A stretch of 64,000 bases of DNA from Kocuria sp. (GCF_030538595.1 NZ_JAUNTS010000002.1:214353-278352), one strand, 5' to 3'; positions 8,483-17,252 are shown, counted from the stretch's first letter. The notes: generated from the letters alone by a model not told the origin. Made by a program: numbers and translations.

Positions 8483-8870
8483 GGACCCAGTTTAGCTACC
8501 CGCCCACCATCGCGCAGGAGTATGAGCTTAGTCACCTATCTGGTGGATGGTCCGCCGGCGTCGGCGTCGTCCCGGACTAATGACCGCGCGCCGCTCTCGT
8601 TGTGGATCCGACCAACACCGAGCCCTGGCCTGGTGATCGTTTGGCAGCGTCACCGACCGTTAACGTCCTGGCCATCATCGTGGCGCGCTGGGTCCGTCAG
8701 CATGTAATCCAGAATTGATCGCCACAATTTTGATGTTCCTTCATGAACTGGTTGCGCCCGTGCTATATTCATGCCTAAGAATGATCGTGCCCATGGAGGC
8801 ACTCGGGGAGAGCGCATGGATGCGGCCGGATGGCTGCCTGTGGCTCAAGATTTCGCACTGGAGATACTTC
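8483..8870. other. 388-base divergent intergenic region
   Basis: Lies between the HPr-kinase-like gene (minus) and the secreted-protein gene (plus). TATATT at 8764-8769 resembles a -10 box for the plus gene, though its -35 match is poor. That would leave a roughly 95-base leader ending in a GGAG Shine-Dalgarno before GTG 8871. A short open frame across 8522-8707 looks non-coding. I see no repeat or RNA gene. Confidence 0.4.
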
Positions 8871-9620
8871 GTGACCACTGACCAGCAAGCGGCTGGTATT
8901 TCCCGCCGCACCATCGCCAAGGGCGCAGCTTGGGCCGTTCCTGCCATCGCCGTGGCCACCGCAGCACCTGCGTACGCTGCTTCACCCGGTCACTGCTTCA
9001 CGCAGAACTGGAGCCAGTACTCTGGTTCGGCTTCGGGCGCCACATACGTCCTTCGTTCATCATCTGGCCAGACGTTGAACATGACGGTGACCGCAACCCA
9101 AACTTCGGGGGTAGCTTCGTCGCGGAACATGACCATCGGATATCAAGGCATCGGAGGCAGCGGTGCCTCTGACACCATCTCTGGGATGAACGCATCGAAT
9201 ACTGGGCTGGTTCTCAACCATTTCTACCCAAACGCGTCAATGCGGGTTATGTTCACGTTTGACTCTCCTATTGTGAGTGCCAGTTTCCCTATTTACGACA
9301 TCACTTACGACAGAAACACAATAAGTAATAATCAATATCAACATCAAGACGCTGTGACTTTCTCCAGCGGCACGGCAACCCTGTCCGGTAACACCACTAA
9401 CATGAGTGCCACGTCAGGTCCGGCTGGGACAAGGTTCAACCGATCCGCCGAACTCAGGACCAACGGCGCCTCGCCCGGTGCAACCAACGTTTCGCTCACT
9501 AACATCACCGGCAGCTCTCTCACGATAACTTACGCTAACCTCTACACAGGTTCAACAGGGACGTGGGCCACACGAAATGCTGAATATATTGGTATTGGCA
9601 ATATGACCATCTGCACCTGA
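8871..9620 (+). CDS. Tat-type secreted Ser/Thr/Asn-rich protein
   Basis: A 249-residue exported protein of unknown function. The signal starts with SRRTIAK (11-17), matching the twin-arginine pattern, followed by a hydrophobic stretch and cleavage near APAYA-A (about 36/37). The mature part is rich in Ser, Thr, Asn and Gly, looks beta-stranded, and ends GIGNMTIC. It has only two Cys, one near each end. GTG 8871 has GGAG seven bases upstream; the frame is open further upstream but would put a non-signal stretch before the twin arginines. The next gene encodes a paralog with a nearly identical signal peptide. The DNA is noticeably less GC-rich around 9.3 kb than in its neighbours. Confidence 0.78.
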   Translation: MTTDQQAAGISRRTIAKGAAWAVPAIAVATAAPAYAASPGHCFTQNWSQYSGSASGATYVLRSSSGQTLNMTVTATQTSGVASSRNMTIGYQGIGGSGASDTISGMNASNTGLVLNHFYPNASMRVMFTFDSPIVSASFPIYDITYDRNTISNNQYQHQDAVTFSSGTATLSGNTTNMSATSGPAGTRFNRSAELRTNGASPGATNVSLTNITGSSLTITYANLYTGSTGTWATRNAEYIGIGNMTICT

Positions 9621-9695
9621 TCTTGACGAGAATTCCACCTGGAATGCACCCTCCCGGCGATATGATGCCGAATAGTTGAAGGATCAGACCAGCTC

Positions 9696-10446
9696 ATGAA
9701 CCAGCCTCACCCAGCAGCGGGCGTTTCCCGCCGCACCATCGCCAAGGGAGCGGCGTGGGCCGTTCCCGCCGTTGCCGTTTCCACTGCTGCACCCGCATAC
9801 GCAGCCAGCCGTACGACCCTCACAACCAGCGTGTGCAGCTTGTTCTAAGGGAGTCATCCCCGCGGGCACCAGACTCACCTGGACAGTGAACTCTAGCCAA
9901 ACCATGGGCGTTCCAACCACCAAGTACTCACAGAACAACTCCTGGAGTTTGTCGCTGTCGCCATCAAGCGGGTCTACTAGCACCATCACAGCAACACTTG
10001 TTTTCAATACCGACTACACCATCGGTAGCGGCACATGGTGCGCACCAGAGTTGATCTGGAACGACACTTTTACCATCCGTCCATTGACTCCCGTAACTGT
10101 GACATCGGGTGGGTCCGTGTCTACGGGCAACACTCTCAACACAGGCTCGCTCTCCTACACCCTGGCAAAGCGACACCCCAACAGCGTCAACCAGAGTGGT
10201 CGGTCCCCGCATGTCTACACTGCCCGCACTGGAGCACAGACCTGTTATCCGGCCATCGCATACTCGCGTGTTCTGAACTCCAACGGGACCGACAACGTAA
10301 CGACCTACCCGGCTGGCGTCACGCCGCCTGGTAGCCGGTGCACCTGGGGTACCACCTCGTGCGCAAGTTCGGCGACGGGTCAGAGCAGCCCCGCAAACGT
10401 TGGCGGCGCAGCTTCCGGGCAGTACAACCAACCGGCGGTTTGCTGA
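9696..10446 (+). pseudogene. Frameshifted paralog of the secreted Ser/Thr/Asn-rich protein
   Basis: ATG 9696 opens a frame whose signal peptide (SRRTIAKGAAWAVPAVAV, ending APAYAA) nearly duplicates that of the upstream gene. It stops after 50 codons at 9846-9848. The mature domain continues in the +1 frame (CSKGVIPAGTRLTW onward) to TGA 10446. Joining the frames near 9820-9845 gives about 249 residues, the same size as the upstream paralog. Either a single-base indel has broken the gene, there is a sequencing error, or frameshifting is programmed; I see no convincing slippery site. The restored protein would be a secreted, Cys-containing, Ser/Thr-rich surface protein. Confidence 0.75.
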
Positions 10447-10457
10447 ACGTCTTGATC

Positions 10458-10517
10458 GATATGTGAATTGAGGCTCTGGATACCTGATCAGGTATCCAGA
10501 GCCTCAATTCACATATC
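10458..10517. terminator. 60-bp perfect loopless palindrome, bidirectional terminator candidate
   Basis: Bases 10458-10487 and 10488-10517 are exact reverse complements with no spacer, centred on TGATCA. It fills the gap between two convergent genes: it starts 12 bases after the frameshifted gene's stop and ends 9 bases before the stop of the minus-strand SURF1 gene. No T-run follows. In RNA it would form a very stable hairpin from either strand. Confidence 0.75.
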
Positions 10518-10526
10518 AAGGACGGA

Positions 10527-11516
10527 TCACCGTCTCGAGTGATGCGCCTCCAGCAGCGCATCCTCTTCCTCGGCATCCACCACGGCGTAAGTTCGTTTGA
10601 TGCGTTTGGGGCGCATGATGTCTTTGAGGTGGGCGGGCATGTCGTCCACCATTTCCAGGCGGCGGACCACATCTTCTTCTGTCATGCCATCACCCTGGGG
10701 TACAAAGTTTCCGTCAGAGTCGTAATACCGAGACAGTTCATCTTCAATTTGGGTGGCATATTCGCGGTCCCACTGATCATTGCGGACCTTCTGCCGGGCG
10801 GAGTAGCCGTAGGCCACAAACACCAGCACGGAAAAGGCCTGCCACTGCAACGCATAGGACAAATTAGGGCCGTAATCCAGATCGGGCTGACTGAACGGTT
10901 CAGGCACATCAGCCGGCGTGGGGTTTTCGGTGATCATCTGACCGTAAGCGGAGGTGGTCAGGTCCCCGTCAGTCTGATCTGCCATGCCCTGGAGGTTGAT
11001 GGAAGCTATTTGCCCCTGCGGTGACTGCCTACCCACATCTGATTCGCTGGGCTGCAGGCGTGCGGTGATGGTGACCTCACCAGAGGGGGGATCGGGGATT
11101 TCGGAGGGCTGTCCGTCCCCGGCCTCAGAGGTGGGAATCCACCCCCTGTCGATCACCACGGTGGTGCCATCAGATGCAGTGAAGGGCACCAACACCTCAT
11201 ACCCAATGACCCCGTCATGGACACGGTTACGCACCAGCACGGTTTCTTGCGGCAGATATTCTCCAACCATCTCCACGGGGCGCCACTGTTCATTCGGGTC
11301 AAAATCACTGAACTGGTTGGTGGCACCAGCGCCGGTGAGCGGGGCGGCGTCGTAATTGTTGACAATCAAGTCATTGCGAGCATTCACTGCCTCCGCGCGG
11401 GACATTTGCCATCCCCCCAAATAGAGGCACAGCGCAGCACCAATGCAGCACAGCAGGAACCAGGCGATCCAGCGCCCGGAGAGAAGAAACGAATAGGCCG
11501 CAATTCTGGCCTTCAC
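10527..11516 (-). CDS. SURF1 family protein, cytochrome oxidase assembly
   Basis: A 329-residue membrane protein. SURF1 proteins assist assembly of haem-copper oxidase, probably in haem a handling. One helix lies near residues 15-35 and another near 233-248, bracketing an extracytoplasmic domain with the family blocks YLPQETVLVRNRVHDGVIGY and TTVVIDRGWIP. The second helix is in NLSYALQWQAFSVLVFVAYG, also family-typical. A charged C-terminal tail of about 80 residues exceeds the core family and is common in actinobacterial members. Its ATG overlaps the upstream small gene by four bases. Confidence 0.9.
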   Translation of the reverse strand: MKARIAAYSFLLSGRWIAWFLLCCIGAALCLYLGGWQMSRAEAVNARNDLIVNNYDAAPLTGAGATNQFSDFDPNEQWRPVEMVGEYLPQETVLVRNRVHDGVIGYEVLVPFTASDGTTVVIDRGWIPTSEAGDGQPSEIPDPPSGEVTITARLQPSESDVGRQSPQGQIASINLQGMADQTDGDLTTSAYGQMITENPTPADVPEPFSQPDLDYGPNLSYALQWQAFSVLVFVAYGYSARQKVRNDQWDREYATQIEDELSRYYDSDGNFVPQGDGMTEEDVVRRLEMVDDMPAHLKDIMRPKRIKRTYAVVDAEEEDALLEAHHSRR

Positions 11517-11764
11517 AGCGGCAGCACGTCCTTGAGGAATCCGCGCATCCGCAAAAATTCAGCCAAATGCTCACGGTGGGCATTGCACGCTGTCCAGACT
11601 TTACGGCGCTCCGGCGCATGCACCTTGGGGTTGTTCCACTCCAGACGCCACTGCGCTGTGGCGGTGCAACCACGGCGGGAACACTGGACGGTGTCCGGGC
11701 CGCTGCTGTCCCGAGTATCCGCGGGTTGCCCTGGGGAGAGGGAACCCAAAAGATCGAATGACAT
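11513..11764 (-). CDS. Small zinc-ribbon-like conserved protein
   Basis: An 83-residue protein with CSRRGC (28-33) and ACNAHREHL (59-67), giving a probable Cys-Cys...Cys-His metal site. The family is unnamed to me but looks like a conserved actinobacterial small protein kept beside SURF1. It overlaps the SURF1 start by four bases (ATGA), so the two are translationally coupled. No signal peptide or membrane segment is present. A role linked to oxidase biogenesis is only suggested by position. Confidence 0.78.
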   Translation of the reverse strand: MSFDLLGSLSPGQPADTRDSSGPDTVQCSRRGCTATAQWRLEWNNPKVHAPERRKVWTACNAHREHLAEFLRMRGFLKDVLPL

Positions 11765-11874
11765 GGGGGAGAACTACTCCTGATGTTGCGTGCGTACTTC
11801 AGCAATCGGGCACAACACCACTGGGGGCGTTCAGTGCCGCCTTCACCCTATCGCTGCCCGCTCCGGCCACCGAT

Positions 11875-12366
11875 TCAGGACCACTGGCCCTCCACCACGG
11901 TGTCATCTGGAACCTCCTGGCTGTGGGCCCCGCTGGCTCCGCCACCCGGGCTGGATTCTGCGGACGGCGCTGCGTCGTCGTGATCATGAGGCCGGGCACT
12001 GAGCTCCGGCTGGAAGTCCGGGCTGACGTAATTGGACGTACGTTCTGACTTGTCAGCTCCGGCATTGGCAAGCAGTACGGCGGTCCAGGGCAGCAGCACC
12101 AGACCCACCACACAGGCCACCCGCCACCACAGGTTGTCCACCAGAACAAACCCAAAAAAGCAGGCCACGCGCAGGAACATCTGCACGCCGTACACCTTCA
12201 TCCGCCGCCCCATGTCCACGGACAGCGCCTCCGGAGTGGAGGTGATCGAGTGCACTGTGTCCCGTTGGCGGCCCGTCCCGCGCTCACCGGAAGGCGACGA
12301 CGACGACGGCGCGGCAGCTGCCTGCATCTGGGCCACATCCGCTTGCGTGAGGTATCGCTTGGCCAA
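11875..12366 (-). CDS. DUF3099 family membrane protein
   Basis: About 163 residues. The conserved part VHSITSTPEALSVDMGRRMK is followed by two membrane helices (FLRVACFFGFVLV and ACVVGLVLLPWTAVLLAN), the usual DUF3099 layout. The C-terminal third is polar, with Asp/His and Gly/Ser runs. I chose TTG 12366 because a strong GGGAGG Shine-Dalgarno lies seven bases before it; an ATG at 12501 is in frame but adds unlikely sequence. The function is unknown. It sits in the conserved SURF1-DUF3099-fabG neighbourhood and is divergent from fabG. Confidence 0.82.
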   Translation of the reverse strand: MAKRYLTQADVAQMQAAAAPSSSSPSGERGTGRQRDTVHSITSTPEALSVDMGRRMKVYGVQMFLRVACFFGFVLVDNLWWRVACVVGLVLLPWTAVLLANAGADKSERTSNYVSPDFQPELSARPHDHDDAAPSAESSPGGGASGAHSQEVPDDTVVEGQWS

Positions 12367-12668
12367 CTGACACCTCCCGACTGCTCGATCTGATTGCTTC
12401 CGGTCACCCACCCTCAGATGAAAGGGGGCACCCCAACAGATCATTGTGCACCGCCTATTCCACTCATCCAACTGTTGTGGACGCATAGGAGTGGGCTGCA
12501 ACTGGAGCCTTCTTACAATCCCACCCAGCCGTGGTGGTTGGGCGTGCCCAAGGAATCACCAGGATTGTGCGGGTAGTCTGAGCCGGTCGTTGATGTGACC
12601 ACCAGTTCACAAGCGCTGGTAGCCACACAGACAAGAGTTCTGACCTGACCGAAAGGCATCAATCTCCC
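12367..12668. other. 302-base divergent intergenic region before fabG
   Basis: Separates the DUF3099 gene (minus) from fabG (plus). It must hold promoters for both, but I cannot name a convincing -10/-35 pair. A short inverted pair (ACCAG/CTGGT, near 12602-12622) and a GAAAGG Shine-Dalgarno before the fabG ATG are visible. No small gene is supported. Confidence 0.4.
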
Positions 12669-13400
12669 ATGGCAGTTGCAACTCCGGAAACCACCGAACC
12701 TCGCGTGGTCTTGGTGACGGGCGGTAATCGCGGCATCGGTAAGTGCATTGCGGAGGCCTTCCGCGCTCAGGGTGACCAGGTGATCGTCACCTACCGATCA
12801 GATGATGCCCCCAGCGGGGTGGACGCCGTGAAATGTGATGTCAGCTCCACCGAATCCGTGGAAGCCGCGTTCAAGGAGATCGAATCCACGTGGGGCCCAG
12901 TGGAGATCCTGGTGGCCAACGCCGGGATCACCAAGGACACCCTCCTGATGCGGATGAGTGAAGACGACTTCACCTCCGTGCTGGACACCAACCTGGTGGG
13001 TGCCTTCCGCGTGGCCAAACGAGCCACCAAGGGCTTCCTGAAACTCAAGCGCGGCCGCGTGATCTTCATTTCCTCCGTGGTGGGTGTGACCGGCGCCCCC
13101 GGACAGGCCAACTACGCAGCCTCCAAGGCAGGTCTGACCGGTATGGCACGCGCCATCACCCGTGAACTGGGTGCCCGGAATGTCACCGCCAACGTGGTGG
13201 CACCGGGGTACATCACCACGGACATGACCGCGGAGCTCCCGGAGGACGTCACGGCCAATTACATGACTTCCATCCCGGCATCACGCTTTGGCGAACCGGA
13301 AGAGGTGGCCAATGCGGTGCAGTGGCTGGCCTCCCCGGGCGCAGGTTACGTCAATGGAACCGTGATTCGCGTGGATGGCGGCTTGGGTATGGGGCTCTGA
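12669..13400 (+). CDS. fabG: 3-oxoacyl-ACP reductase FabG-like SDR
   Basis: A 243-residue classical short-chain dehydrogenase, predicted to reduce 3-oxoacyl-ACP with NADPH in fatty-acid elongation. It has the cofactor loop TGGNRGIGK near the N-terminus, VANAGIT, the catalytic Ser in FISSVVG, and YAASK (Tyr/Lys pair) followed by AGLTGMARAITRELG. The C-terminus has GYVNGTVIRVDGGLGMGL, typical of FabG. It lies 86 bases before a second SDR gene on the same strand. Many SDRs resemble FabG, so fatty-acid synthesis is likely but not proven. Confidence 0.9.
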   Translation: MAVATPETTEPRVVLVTGGNRGIGKCIAEAFRAQGDQVIVTYRSDDAPSGVDAVKCDVSSTESVEAAFKEIESTWGPVEILVANAGITKDTLLMRMSEDDFTSVLDTNLVGAFRVAKRATKGFLKLKRGRVIFISSVVGVTGAPGQANYAASKAGLTGMARAITRELGARNVTANVVAPGYITTDMTAELPEDVTANYMTSIPASRFGEPEEVANAVQWLASPGAGYVNGTVIRVDGGLGMGL

Positions 13401-13486
13401 GGCCCTCATACCTGGCCGACAGCCCTTTGTTCGCTAGGGTTCAATCACCAGTCTTCACCTGAACCAGTCTTTGAGGAGCTGCCTCC

Positions 13487-14257
13487 ATGAACGCTATTGC
13501 CGGCAAAACCGTTGTGATCACCGGATCCTCCCGCGGGGTGGGTGCGGACACCGCCAAGATCCTGGCTGGTGAAGGCGCCAACGTGGTGGTCAACTACCGT
13601 CAGAAGGCACCGCGGGCCAACAAGGTGGTCAAGGAGATTGAAGAGGCCGGCGGCAAGGCCATTGCCGTGGGCGCCGATCTGACTGACTCCGCTGCCGTGA
13701 AGGCGCTGTTTGATCAGGCCGTTGAGGCTTTCGGCTCCGTGGACGTGGTGATTCTCAATGCCTCCGGTGGCATGGAATCCGGCATGGGGGAGGACTACGC
13801 CATGCGCCTGAACCGCGACGCCCAAAATGATGCGCTGACCACCGCGTTGGAGTACCTGCCGCAGGGTGGCCGTGTGGTGTTCGTGACCAGCCACCAGGCG
13901 CACTTCATCCGGGAGGTGGAAACCATGGACGCCTACGTGGACGTGGCCACCTCCAAGCGCGCCGGTGAGGACCAGCTGACTTCTCGCATCCCGGAGATGA
14001 CGGAAGCCGGAGTGGATTTTGTGGTGGTCTCCGGGGACATGATCGAAGGCACTGTCACGGCCACATTGCTCAACCGTGCACAGCCCGGGGCGCTGGAAGC
14101 CCGCCGGGAGGCTGCCGGCAAGCTGTTGTCCGTCAACGAATTCGCCACGGAGATCGCCAAGATGGTCTCCGCTGACGTGGAGACTGGTCACATTGAGTTG
14201 GCCGGTGGTTCCGGTGATTTCCCCGCCGACGGCGGTGCCGCTCAGCCCATGAACTGA
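13487..14257 (+). CDS. Atypical SDR-family protein lacking the catalytic Tyr
   Basis: A 256-residue Rossmann protein with the cofactor loop TGSSRGVGAD and the central LNASGG in place of the usual NNAG. Where classical SDRs have YxxxK, this one reads VATSKRAGED, so the Lys is kept but the Tyr position is Val; the candidate Ser is in FVTSHQAHF. Reductase activity by the normal mechanism is therefore doubtful. The start ATG 13487 is preceded by GAGGAG. It follows fabG on the same strand and may be cotranscribed. Related actinobacterial SDRs sit in the same position next to fabG, as far as I recall. Confidence 0.85.
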   Translation: MNAIAGKTVVITGSSRGVGADTAKILAGEGANVVVNYRQKAPRANKVVKEIEEAGGKAIAVGADLTDSAAVKALFDQAVEAFGSVDVVILNASGGMESGMGEDYAMRLNRDAQNDALTTALEYLPQGGRVVFVTSHQAHFIREVETMDAYVDVATSKRAGEDQLTSRIPEMTEAGVDFVVVSGDMIEGTVTATLLNRAQPGALEARREAAGKLLSVNEFATEIAKMVSADVETGHIELAGGSGDFPADGGAAQPMN

Positions 14258-14301
14258 CCCTCGGCTGGGGCTCACGGTCTGTCCAGACCCCACCGCCTCG
14301 T

Positions 14302-14374
14302 TGAGACCCCACTAAAGCGTCGAGACGCCCCCCCCCGGCGGGGGGGGGGGTCTCGACGCTTTAGTGGGGTCTCA
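14302..14374. terminator. Long inverted repeat, bidirectional terminator candidate
   Basis: Arms 14302-14326 and 14350-14374 (25 bp) are exact inverted copies. Inside them, a run of nine C and a run of about eleven G extend the stem with only a small interruption and a short loop. It sits between convergent genes. The right arm contains the serB stop codon (14372-14374), so the repeat begins inside that gene's last codon. Confidence 0.7.
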
Positions 14375-15304
14375 GAGGTCTGCGAAGAAGCGGATCGAAT
14401 CCAAGTTGGGCAGATTGATCTGGGCGTCCGCTCGTTCGCGGACCACTGGCTTGCCATTGAAGGAAATACCAACGGCTGCCGCTGCCAGCATTTTGGCGTC
14501 ATTGGCGCCGTCGCCCACGGCAATCACCTGGTCCAAGCCGACTCCATCTGCTGCCGCCCATTCGCGCAGCATCTTCTCCTTGACGGAGGCATCCACAATG
14601 TCGCCGACCACGCGGCCGGTGAGATGGCCGTCGTCGATCTCCAGCTGGTTGGCCAGGTAGTGGTCCAACCCCAGTTTTTGGGCCAGAGGCGCCAGGATTT
14701 GGTTGAAGCCTCCGGAGACCACGGCAACGGTGTGGCCCGCGCGGTGAAAGGTGTCCACCAGCACGCGCGCGCCCACACTGAGGCGCACCTGGGCCACGAC
14801 CTCCTCCAACACGGACACCGGTAGTCCCTGCAGCACGGCTACGCGTTCACGCAGGGAAGCGGCAAAGTCCAGCTCACCGCGCATGGCGCGCTCCGTGACG
14901 GCAGCAACTTCCTCTTGCCTGCCAACGTGGGCAGCCAGGAGTTCAATGACTTCCTGCTGGATCAAGGTGGAGTCCACATCCATGATCAGCATTTTCTTGG
15001 CGTCCGGATCAAACAACTGGCCCGGGATGACATTGACGTCCACGCTGTGCCAGCGGAATCCGAGCGGATCCGGGCGGAGTCGGGACCGTAGCGCTGCCAG
15101 GTTTCCGTCGGTGACCCGCGCGGTCATGGCGGAGTATCCCGTGGCTTCGGATTCCTCACTGCCGCCCGAAGCGGTGGCGGTCACACGCACACGACCGTAA
15201 GACTCCACCGTGGCTCCGGAGTCCTCGACATCAGCCAGGATCTCTTCAACATCTTCTGGCTGCGGGGTTCGGGACAGTGCGATCACGGCGAGTTCGTCGG
15301 TCAT
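14372..15304 (-). CDS. serB: Phosphoserine phosphatase SerB
   Basis: A 310-residue HAD phosphatase, catalysing the last step of serine synthesis. MDVDSTLIQQEVIELLA puts the catalytic Asp pair at 109 and 111. VSGGFNQIL holds the conserved Ser/Gly motif, followed by a Lys in DASVKEKML, and GDGANDAKML is the metal-binding motif. The first ~90 residues form an ACT-like regulatory region, as in long actinobacterial SerB. The C-terminus QINLPNLDSIRFFADL is also typical. It is transcribed alone and convergent with the SDR genes. Confidence 0.94.
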   Translation of the reverse strand: MTDELAVIALSRTPQPEDVEEILADVEDSGATVESYGRVRVTATASGGSEESEATGYSAMTARVTDGNLAALRSRLRPDPLGFRWHSVDVNVIPGQLFDPDAKKMLIMDVDSTLIQQEVIELLAAHVGRQEEVAAVTERAMRGELDFAASLRERVAVLQGLPVSVLEEVVAQVRLSVGARVLVDTFHRAGHTVAVVSGGFNQILAPLAQKLGLDHYLANQLEIDDGHLTGRVVGDIVDASVKEKMLREWAAADGVGLDQVIAVGDGANDAKMLAAAAVGISFNGKPVVRERADAQINLPNLDSIRFFADL

Positions 15305-15466
15305 GGCCGGGATTCTATCGCCCGAGCTGGCCGCAGCAGTACCTAGTGTTGCGTACAGCGAACACTGTGAGCAAACACACCGCGGTCCAGGGCACTACAT
15401 CGCAATCCGCACCACGGCCAGCGATCCTGGCGTGGCTCAGACGCATGGCCCATTAGAGTTGAACGC

Positions 15467-16252
15467 ATGAGCGCTGTTCTAACCATGACCAATGTTGATC
15501 TTGTCCGCGGCACCAAAAAGCTCCTGGACCAAGTGAACTGGTCTGTTCAGGACAGCGAGCGCTGGGTGGTGTTGGGGCCCAATGGTGCGGGGAAGTCCAC
15601 GCTGCTCTCCATCGCGGCTGCTCGCCTGCATCCCACGCGCGGCGACGTTGAGATTCTGGATGAGAAATTGGGACGGGTGGACGTGTTTGAACTCCGCCCG
15701 CGTATTGGCTTGACCTCGGCGCCCCTGGCCGAGCAGATCCCGGCACGGGAGACGGTGTTCGATGCCGTTGTCACCGCCGCCTGGGGGGTGGCCGGACGGT
15801 GGCGTGAGCGTTACGACGCAGCAGATGAGGACCGCGCGCACCAACTCATCAAGGATTGGGACCTGCAAGGTCTGATTGATCGTAAGTTCGGCTCCCTGTC
15901 CTCCGGGGAGAAGAAGCGCGTTCTGATTGCCCGGGCGTTGATGACGGACCCGGAATTGCTGCTGCTGGATGAACCGGCCGCGGGCCTGGACGTTGCAGGC
16001 CGGGAGGACTTGGTGGAGCGCTTGGATCAGTTGGCGGTATCGGAAACGGCGCCCGCCGTCGTCATGGTCACGCACCATTTGGAGGAAGTGCCCGCGGGCT
16101 TCACCCATGCGCTGCTGATGCGCGACGGCGCCGTGGTGGCCGCAGGCCCGGTAGGGGATGTCATGACGCCCCCTGCGCTGTCCGAAACTTTTGGACTTCC
16201 GCTCAAACTGGTGCGCGTTGGCCACCGGTTTGCAGCCTTCCGCCAGGACTGA
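15467..16252 (+). CDS. ABC transporter ATP-binding protein, YlmA/ModF-like
   Basis: A 261-residue single ABC domain: Walker A GPNGAGKST, signature LSSGEKKRVLIARALMTDPE, Walker B LLLDEPAAGLDV and H-loop MVTHHLEEVP. The end GLPLKLVRVGHRFAAF is typical of a stand-alone ABC ATPase group related to YlmA. No permease gene adjoins it, so its partner is unknown. It lies in the conserved serB-ABC-TauE-TrmH order of related actinobacteria. ATG 15467 has no strong Shine-Dalgarno and could be leaderless. Confidence 0.87.
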   Translation: MSAVLTMTNVDLVRGTKKLLDQVNWSVQDSERWVVLGPNGAGKSTLLSIAAARLHPTRGDVEILDEKLGRVDVFELRPRIGLTSAPLAEQIPARETVFDAVVTAAWGVAGRWRERYDAADEDRAHQLIKDWDLQGLIDRKFGSLSSGEKKRVLIARALMTDPELLLLDEPAAGLDVAGREDLVERLDQLAVSETAPAVVMVTHHLEEVPAGFTHALLMRDGAVVAAGPVGDVMTPPALSETFGLPLKLVRVGHRFAAFRQD

Positions 16253-16333
16253 GGCGCTGCATCTGGCAGCAGCAGCACCTATTCACCAGGCACCGGCGTG
16301 AGTGCCGTGGCCTGCGATCTGGGAGCGTAGTTT

Positions 16334-17200
16334 GTGGAATGGCTCAGTGAGCTGGCGGCCAGCTTTCCGTTTGAATGGTGGCAAGTTGCCCTGATCCTGG
16401 TGGCCGGCCTCTGGGCCGGTTTGATCAACACCATTGTGGGTTCGGGCACTCTGGTCACTTTTCCCGTGCTGGTGACCATGGGGGTGCCGCCCGTGACGGC
16501 CACCATGTCCAATGCCATGGGGTTGATCGCTGGCAATCTGACCGGCGCGTGGGGGTATCGCAGCAAACTCAAAGGTGTGGAACGCACCCTGTTGAAGCTG
16601 ATTCCCTGCTCGGTGGCGGGGGGTGTGCTGGGGGCAGCTTTGCTGATGCACCTGCCGGAGGATGTTTTTGGCTACGTCGCCCCCGTGCTGATTGTGGTGG
16701 CGTTGGGCTTTGTGGTGTTCCAGCCGCGGCTACAGGCCGTTGTACGGGCCCGGAAGGACGACCAGGCCCAACGCGCAGCCGCGGAGGCCGAATCCCGCGG
16801 TGAGCAGGTTCAACCCTTGGATCCCGACCGCGAATCTCAACCACTGAGTCTGTACGTGCTGGTTTTCGGAGCGGCGGTGTACGGCGGGTACTTTGTGGCG
16901 GCGCAAGGCGTTCTGCTGCTGGGCATTCTGGGGGTTTTTCTGATGGCCTCCATGCAGTCCGCCAACGCGGTCAAAACCGTTCTGGTGGCCGTGGTGAACA
17001 TTGTGGCTGCGCTGTCCTACATCCTCTTTGCCTTTGACCGCATCAATTGGTGGGTTGTGGTGTTGATTGCCGTTTCCTCCACTGTGGGGTCTTGGATTGG
17101 CGCCAAAGTGGGGCAGCGACTTTCCCCGGTGGCGCTGCGGACGGTGATTGTGCTCCTGGGCGTGGTGGCGCTGGCCAACATGGTGCGGCAACTGTTCTGA
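16334..17200 (+). CDS. TauE/SafE family membrane permease
   Basis: A 288-residue protein with about eight hydrophobic segments in two halves. The first half has GLINTIVGSGTLVTFPVL and GVPPVTATMSNAMGLIAGNL, the hallmark blocks of the TauE/SafE (DUF81) anion or organosulfonate exporters. The second half repeats the pattern (YFVAAQGVLLLGILG, SANAVKTVLVAVVNI). A charged loop (about 138-170) separates them. GTG 16334 is the start. The substrate is unknown; sulfite, sulfoacetate and similar compounds are known for relatives. Confidence 0.88.
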   Translation: MEWLSELAASFPFEWWQVALILVAGLWAGLINTIVGSGTLVTFPVLVTMGVPPVTATMSNAMGLIAGNLTGAWGYRSKLKGVERTLLKLIPCSVAGGVLGAALLMHLPEDVFGYVAPVLIVVALGFVVFQPRLQAVVRARKDDQAQRAAAEAESRGEQVQPLDPDRESQPLSLYVLVFGAAVYGGYFVAAQGVLLLGILGVFLMASMQSANAVKTVLVAVVNIVAALSYILFAFDRINWWVVVLIAVSSTVGSWIGAKVGQRLSPVALRTVIVLLGVVALANMVRQLF

Positions 17201-17252
17201 GCAGCCACTTTTTCACGACGACTTTTCACAACGACGACGGAAGTGAGCCACC

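Noticed and set aside
8522..8707. Possible 61-residue ORF in the divergent region before the secreted-protein gene.
   Set aside because: No Shine-Dalgarno, low-complexity composition and no recognisable motif; it overlaps the likely promoter region.
9820..9850. Programmed +1 frameshift in the second secreted paralog, as in prfB.
   Set aside because: The site reads TTG TTC TAA, with no CTT TGA-like slip site and no upstream Shine-Dalgarno-like stimulator, so mutation or a sequence error is more likely.
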